DNA from: Rhodoferax sp.
GTDB taxonomy: Bacteria; Pseudomonadota; Gammaproteobacteria; Burkholderiales; Burkholderiaceae_C
DNA length: 64,000 nucleotides
Reading direction: 5' to 3'
NCBI GenBank assembly: GCA_024235935.1
Contig: JACKLL010000002.1
Location: 248,001-312,000, forward strand
The notes beneath the pieces were generated by a model. It made no database searches. It worked only from the letters and a program-made list of their open reading frames with translations, and was not told the origin of the DNA. The position numbers and the translations under genes are program-made. Of the stretch, positions 60,653 to 64,000 are shown one piece after another; the stretch's first letter is position 1, and each line of letters opens with the position of its first letter.

Positions 60653-61555
60653 ATGAAATATCCCACGATCGAAGATGCCATCGGCAAGACGCCGATGGTT
60701 GCATTGCAGCGTATCGGCGCCGCAGACAACGAAGCACGCGGCAACGTGGTGCTGGGCAAGCTGGAGGGCAACAACCCGGCCGGATCGGTCAAGGACCGGC
60801 CGGCGATGTCGATGATCCAGCGCGCACAGGAGCGTGGCGACATCAAGCCAGGCGACACGCTGATCGAGGCCACCTCGGGCAATACCGGCATCGCACTGGC
60901 GATGGCGGCGGCGATCAAGGGCTACCACATGGTGCTTATCATGCCCGAGGACCTGTCCATCGAGCGCGTGCAGACCATGAAGGCCTACGGCGCCGAACTG
61001 ATCCTGACGCCCAAGAGCGGCGGCATGGAATATGCCCGCGACCTGGCCGAGCAGATGGAGCGCTCCGGCAAGGGGCGGGTGCTCGACCAGTTCGCCAATC
61101 AGGACAATCCGCGCATCCACTACGAGACCACCGGCCCGGAGATCTGGGCCGACACCCAGGGCCAGGTCACGCATTTCGTCAGCGCGATGGGGACCACCGG
61201 CACCATCAGCGGCGTCTCGCGTTACCTGCGCGAGATGAACCCGGACGTCAAGATCATCGGGGCCCAGCCGTCGGAGGGCTCGCGCATTCCCGGCATCCGC
61301 AAATGGCCGCAGGAATACATGCCCAAGATCTATGACCCGAAATCGGTCGACGAGTTGATCTACGTGAGCCAGTCCGACGCCGAAGAGATGTGCCGGCGCA
61401 TGGCGCGCGAAGAGGGCATCTTCGCCGGTATTTCCGCCGCCGGTGCCTGCTGGGTGGCACAGCAGATCGCACAGCGCGAGAAGAACGCCACCATCGTCTT
61501 CATCGTCTGCGACCGGGGCGACCGGTATCTGTCGACCGGCGTGTTCCCGGCCTGA
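60653..61555 (+). CDS. cysM: Cysteine synthase B (O-acetylserine sulfhydrylase)
   Basis: A 300-residue PLP enzyme making cysteine from O-acetylserine and sulfide or thiosulfate. PLP lysine in NPAGSVKDRPA; TSGNTG phosphate-binding loop (ATSGNTGIALAMAA); the GTTGTISG motif and the CysM-type residues differ from CysK. The 43-bp gap upstream separates it from the tRNA gene. The stop codon overlaps the next start (TGATG). Confidence 0.94.
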   Translation: MKYPTIEDAIGKTPMVALQRIGAADNEARGNVVLGKLEGNNPAGSVKDRPAMSMIQRAQERGDIKPGDTLIEATSGNTGIALAMAAAIKGYHMVLIMPEDLSIERVQTMKAYGAELILTPKSGGMEYARDLAEQMERSGKGRVLDQFANQDNPRIHYETTGPEIWADTQGQVTHFVSAMGTTGTISGVSRYLREMNPDVKIIGAQPSEGSRIPGIRKWPQEYMPKIYDPKSVDELIYVSQSDAEEMCRRMAREEGIFAGISAAGACWVAQQIAQREKNATIVFIVCDRGDRYLSTGVFPA

Positions 61556-62091
61556 TGCCGATGGCCGGCGACGCCTTCAAGTTCTGTCCGCAGTGCGCCC
61601 ATCCGCTGGCGTACATCGGCCAATTGGAAGATGGCGGCCACAAGGAGCGGCTGCGCTGCGTCGCCTGCGGCTTCACGCACTGGAACAACCCGGTGCCGGT
61701 GCTGGCTGCAGTCATCGAGTACGAGGGGCGGATCCTGCTGGCACGCAACGCGGCCTGGACCGCCAAGGCCTATGCACTGATCACCGGCTTCATGGAGGCC
61801 GGCGAGACGCCGCAGCAGGGCATCGCGCGCGAGATCAAGGAGGAGACCGACCTGCAGGCCGACGCACTCGCGCTGATCGGCGTCTACGACTTCCAGCGCA
61901 TGAACCAGGTCATCATCGCCTACCACGCGCTGTGCAGCGGTACCGTGACGCTGTCACCGGAGCTGGTGGACTACAAGCTGTTCCGGCATGAGGACGTGCT
62001 GTGCTGGCCGGCCGGCACCGGGTATGCGCTGGCCGACTGGTTGACGTCGCGCGGCTTCGAGCCGCGCTTTGCCGACTGGGGCAAGCGCTGA
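61555..62091 (+). CDS. NUDIX hydrolase with zinc ribbon (NudC/NADH pyrophosphatase-like)
   Basis: A 178-residue protein with an N-terminal zinc ribbon (CPQCAHPL and CVACGF) and a NUDIX box (GFMEAGETPQQGIAREIKEETDL). The ribbon is that of the NADH pyrophosphatase group. Translation is coupled to cysM by a TGATG overlap; a second Met lies two codons in. Probably hydrolyses NADH or a nucleotide diphosphate. Confidence 0.88.
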   Translation: MPMAGDAFKFCPQCAHPLAYIGQLEDGGHKERLRCVACGFTHWNNPVPVLAAVIEYEGRILLARNAAWTAKAYALITGFMEAGETPQQGIAREIKEETDLQADALALIGVYDFQRMNQVIIAYHALCSGTVTLSPELVDYKLFRHEDVLCWPAGTGYALADWLTSRGFEPRFADWGKR

Positions 62092-62136
62092 AGGCAAAGA
62101 CCCATAGAATCCGAGTGAAACCGTCCTGGAGACACG

Positions 62137-62367
62137 ATGCAAACAGCTGATATTGAAGTCGATGCGCGCGGCCTGAACTGCCCGCTGCCCATTCTCAAGG
62201 CCAAGAAGGCGCTCAGTGGCCTGGAAAGTGGCCAGACCGTGCGTGTCATCTCGACCGACGCTGGTTCGGTGCGCGACTTCCAGGCCTTTGCGCGGCAAAC
62301 CGGCAATGAGCTGATCGAACAGCAGACCGAAGGCGCCGAGTTCATCCATCTGATGCGCCGGCGCTGA
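62137..62367 (+). CDS. tusA: TusA-family sulfurtransferase
   Basis: A 76-residue protein with the TusA signature DARGLNCPLPILKAKKAL (active-site C14), alpha-beta fold. Such proteins relay sulfane sulfur for tRNA thiolation or cofactor synthesis. GGAG lies upstream of the ATG and a TAGAAT -10 box (62105-62110) precedes it, so it has its own promoter despite following cysM-NUDIX. Convergent with valS. Confidence 0.93.
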   Translation: MQTADIEVDARGLNCPLPILKAKKALSGLESGQTVRVISTDAGSVRDFQAFARQTGNELIEQQTEGAEFIHLMRRR

Positions 62368-62413
62368 GCGCCCCCGGGCGTGGCGTGCGCCTGCGCCCCA
62401 CGCTCTGTTGCGG

Positions 62414-64000
62414 TCAGCCCAACCGTGCCAGTTGCTCGCGCAGCTTGGCCAGCGTACCTTCGAAATCGCTGACCCGCTGGCGTTCCTGTGCGATCACTGC
62501 CGCAGGCGCCTTGGCCACGAAAGCCTCGTTCGACAGCTTGCCCATGGCCCGGGCAATTTCTCCCTCGATGCGTGTGGCTTCCTTGCCCAGGCGGGCCTTC
62601 TCGGCCTCGACGTCGACCTCCATGTACAGACAGACGCGCGCGGCACCGACCACGGCCACCGGCGCAGCCTGCGCGGCGGCGGCCCAGTCAGCCTCGCTCT
62701 CGAACACACGGACTTCGCTGAGCTTGGCCAGTGCCTGCAGCACGGGTGCCGACGTGCGCTGGAACGCGGCTTCTGCGGCATCTGTTGCCAGCACGAACAG
62801 CGGCAGCCGGGTGGCGGGGGAGACGCCCATCTCGCCCCGTAGATTGCGGCAGGCGTCCACCAGCAGCTTGAGCCGGGCCACGTGCGCGATCGCTGCGGTG
62901 TCGATACGCTCCGGCTGGCTGACCGGGTAGGGGGCAATACTGATCGAATCGCCGCCGCGGCCGGCCACCGGCGCGACCTGCTGCCACAGGCCTTCGGTGA
63001 TGAACGGGATCACCGGATGCGCCAGCCGCAGAATGGTTTCCAGCGTGCGGATCAGCGTGCGGCGGGTGGCGCGTTGCTGCGCCGGGTTGCCGGTGTTGAT
63101 CTGGACCTTGGCGATCTCCAGGTACCAGTCGCAGAACTCGTCCCAGACGAACTGGTAGATGCTGTTGGCGACGTTGTCGAGCCGGTATTCCTCGAAGCCG
63201 CGGGTCACGTCGGCCTCGACCTGCTGCAGCACCGAGGTGATCCAGCGGTCCGCCTGGCTGAATTCCAGGTACGCAGCGGCTTCACCGCCGACGGCGCATT
63301 CGGCCGCCGTGTGCTCCTTGAGGCCGCAGTCCTGGCCCTCGCAGTTCATCAGCACGAAGCGGGTGGCGTTCCACAGCTTGTTGCAGAAATTGCGGTAGCC
63401 CTCACAGCGTTTGGTGTCGAAATTGATGTTGCGGCCCAGCGTGGCCAGTGCGGCAAAGGTGAATCTTAAGGCGTCGGCGCCAAAGGCGGGAATGCCGCTG
63501 GGGAACTCCTTCTGCGTGTTCTTGCGCACGGCCGGCGCGGTCTCGGGCCGGCGCAGGCCTTCCGAGCGCTTGGCCAGCAGCGGCTCCAGCGTGATGCCGT
63601 CGATCAGGTCCACCGGGTCGAGCACATTGCCTTCGGACTTGCTCATCTTCTGGCCGTGGGCGTCGCGCACCAGGCCGTGGATGTAGACGTCGCGGAATGG
63701 CACCCGGCCGGTGAAGTGGGTCGTCATCATGATCATCCGGGCGACCCAGAAGAAGATGATGTCGTAGCCGGTGATCAGCACGCTGGACGGCAGGTACAGG
63801 TCGTAGTCGGATTTTTCCGTGGCGCCGGATGCTGGCTGGGCTTCCACAGCCTGCGGCCATCCCATGGTCGAGAACGGCACCAGCGCGGAGGAATACCAGG
63901 TGTCGAGCACGTCCTCGTCGCGTTTGAGCGCCCCCGTGTAGCCGGCCTTGTCGGCCGCTGCGCGGGCTCCTGCCTCGTCGCGGGCCACGAACAGCTCTCC
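62414..64000 (-). CDS. valS: Valyl-tRNA synthetase, C-terminal part
   Basis: The C-terminal ~529 residues of a class I aminoacyl-tRNA synthetase; the N-terminus with HIGH lies beyond the right edge. The KMSKS signature is GQKMSKSEGNV, and DVLDTWYSSALVPFSTMGWP is the ValRS block. A coiled coil at the end (ARLGKEATRIEGEIARAMGK) is the ValRS tRNA-binding helical arm. Essential housekeeping enzyme. Confidence 0.97.
   Translation of the reverse strand, partial: GELFVARDEAGARAAADKAGYTGALKRDEDVLDTWYSSALVPFSTMGWPQAVEAQPASGATEKSDYDLYLPSSVLITGYDIIFFWVARMIMMTTHFTGRVPFRDVYIHGLVRDAHGQKMSKSEGNVLDPVDLIDGITLEPLLAKRSEGLRRPETAPAVRKNTQKEFPSGIPAFGADALRFTFAALATLGRNINFDTKRCEGYRNFCNKLWNATRFVLMNCEGQDCGLKEHTAAECAVGGEAAAYLEFSQADRWITSVLQQVEADVTRGFEEYRLDNVANSIYQFVWDEFCDWYLEIAKVQINTGNPAQQRATRRTLIRTLETILRLAHPVIPFITEGLWQQVAPVAGRGGDSISIAPYPVSQPERIDTAAIAHVARLKLLVDACRNLRGEMGVSPATRLPLFVLATDAAEAAFQRTSAPVLQALAKLSEVRVFESEADWAAAAQAAPVAVVGAARVCLYMEVDVEAEKARLGKEATRIEGEIARAMGKLSNEAFVAKAPAAVIAQERQRVSDFEGTLAKLREQLARLG

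Noticed and set aside
62368..62413. Terminator hairpin between tusA and valS
   Set aside because: GCGTGG/CCACGC can pair only over 6 bp with a long loop and no T-run; too weak to call.
1..64000. CRISPR arrays, insertion sequences, prophage or integrase genes
   Set aside because: No repeated spacers, transposase or integrase motifs were found on either strand.

Overview
The window is about 64 kb of high-GC, gene-dense DNA with overlapping start/stop codons and no rRNA, phage, IS or CRISPR sequence. Two TctC/Bug-type binding proteins, an Aap amino-acid ABC transporter, a BktB-like thiolase, a NarXL-NarK1K2GHJI locus and two intergenic repeats of a kind I associate with Comamonadaceae all point to a facultatively anaerobic betaproteobacterium, most likely order Burkholderiales. 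That placement is inferred from gene content and style, not from a marker search.

Layout. 1-6.6 kb: catabolic and uptake genes: a truncated peptide-type ABC binding protein, an M20 amidohydrolase, a Rieske oxygenase with its own ferredoxin, a Bug binding protein, a LysR regulator and an EamA exporter. 6.6-15 kb: glyoxalase I, a thioesterase/MarR/MFS unit around a shared palindrome, a phasin-like protein, two multiheme c-type cytochromes, the YqjD-YqjE-YqjK envelope trio and a periplasmic GDPD. 15-19.4 kb: aapJQMP, with a terminator-like hairpin after aapJ. 19.6-33.7 kb: the respiratory nitrate module, all on the minus strand: narX-narL, then narK1-narK2-narG-narH-narJ-narI, a parvulin and a hemerythrin. 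narG carries a one-base frameshift as sequenced. 33.8-48.4 kb: a thiolase with an FNR-like box upstream, an exported intradiol dioxygenase, a Spy-like lipoprotein with a two-component system behind a triple direct repeat, RluA, a hybrid kinase, a 5'-nucleotidase, a membrane-anchored Mrr-like protein and a fold-type IV transaminase like (R)-amine transaminases. 48.7-64 kb: infA, class III ADH, a partner-switching signalling island (50.3-55.4 kb), a second Bug protein, an iron-sulfur flavoprotein reductase, a degenerate S1C protease, gph, tRNA-Leu(CAA), cysM, a NUDIX gene, tusA and the C-terminal part of valS.

How they work together. NarX/NarL sense nitrate; NarK1/NarK2 move nitrate and nitrite; NarGHI reduces nitrate at the membrane, with NarJ as assembly chaperone. 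FNR-type boxes in front of narK1 and the hemerythrin gene suggest oxygen control. The 50-55 kb island has a STAS protein, a metallo-beta-lactamase-fold hydrolase, a CHASE2-SpoIIE phosphatase, FecR and OmpA-like envelope proteins and an RsbW-like ATPase. These look like a complete envelope-to-cytoplasm partner-switching circuit without a linked sigma factor, and this is the best candidate for an undescribed system here.

Limits: all names come from reading motifs and remembered family sequences; no database search was run. Start codons are uncertain where noted. No stretch longer than 300 bases lacks a gene; the largest gaps are the infA leader (280 bp), 45319-45555 (237 bp) and 19370-19586 (217 bp).
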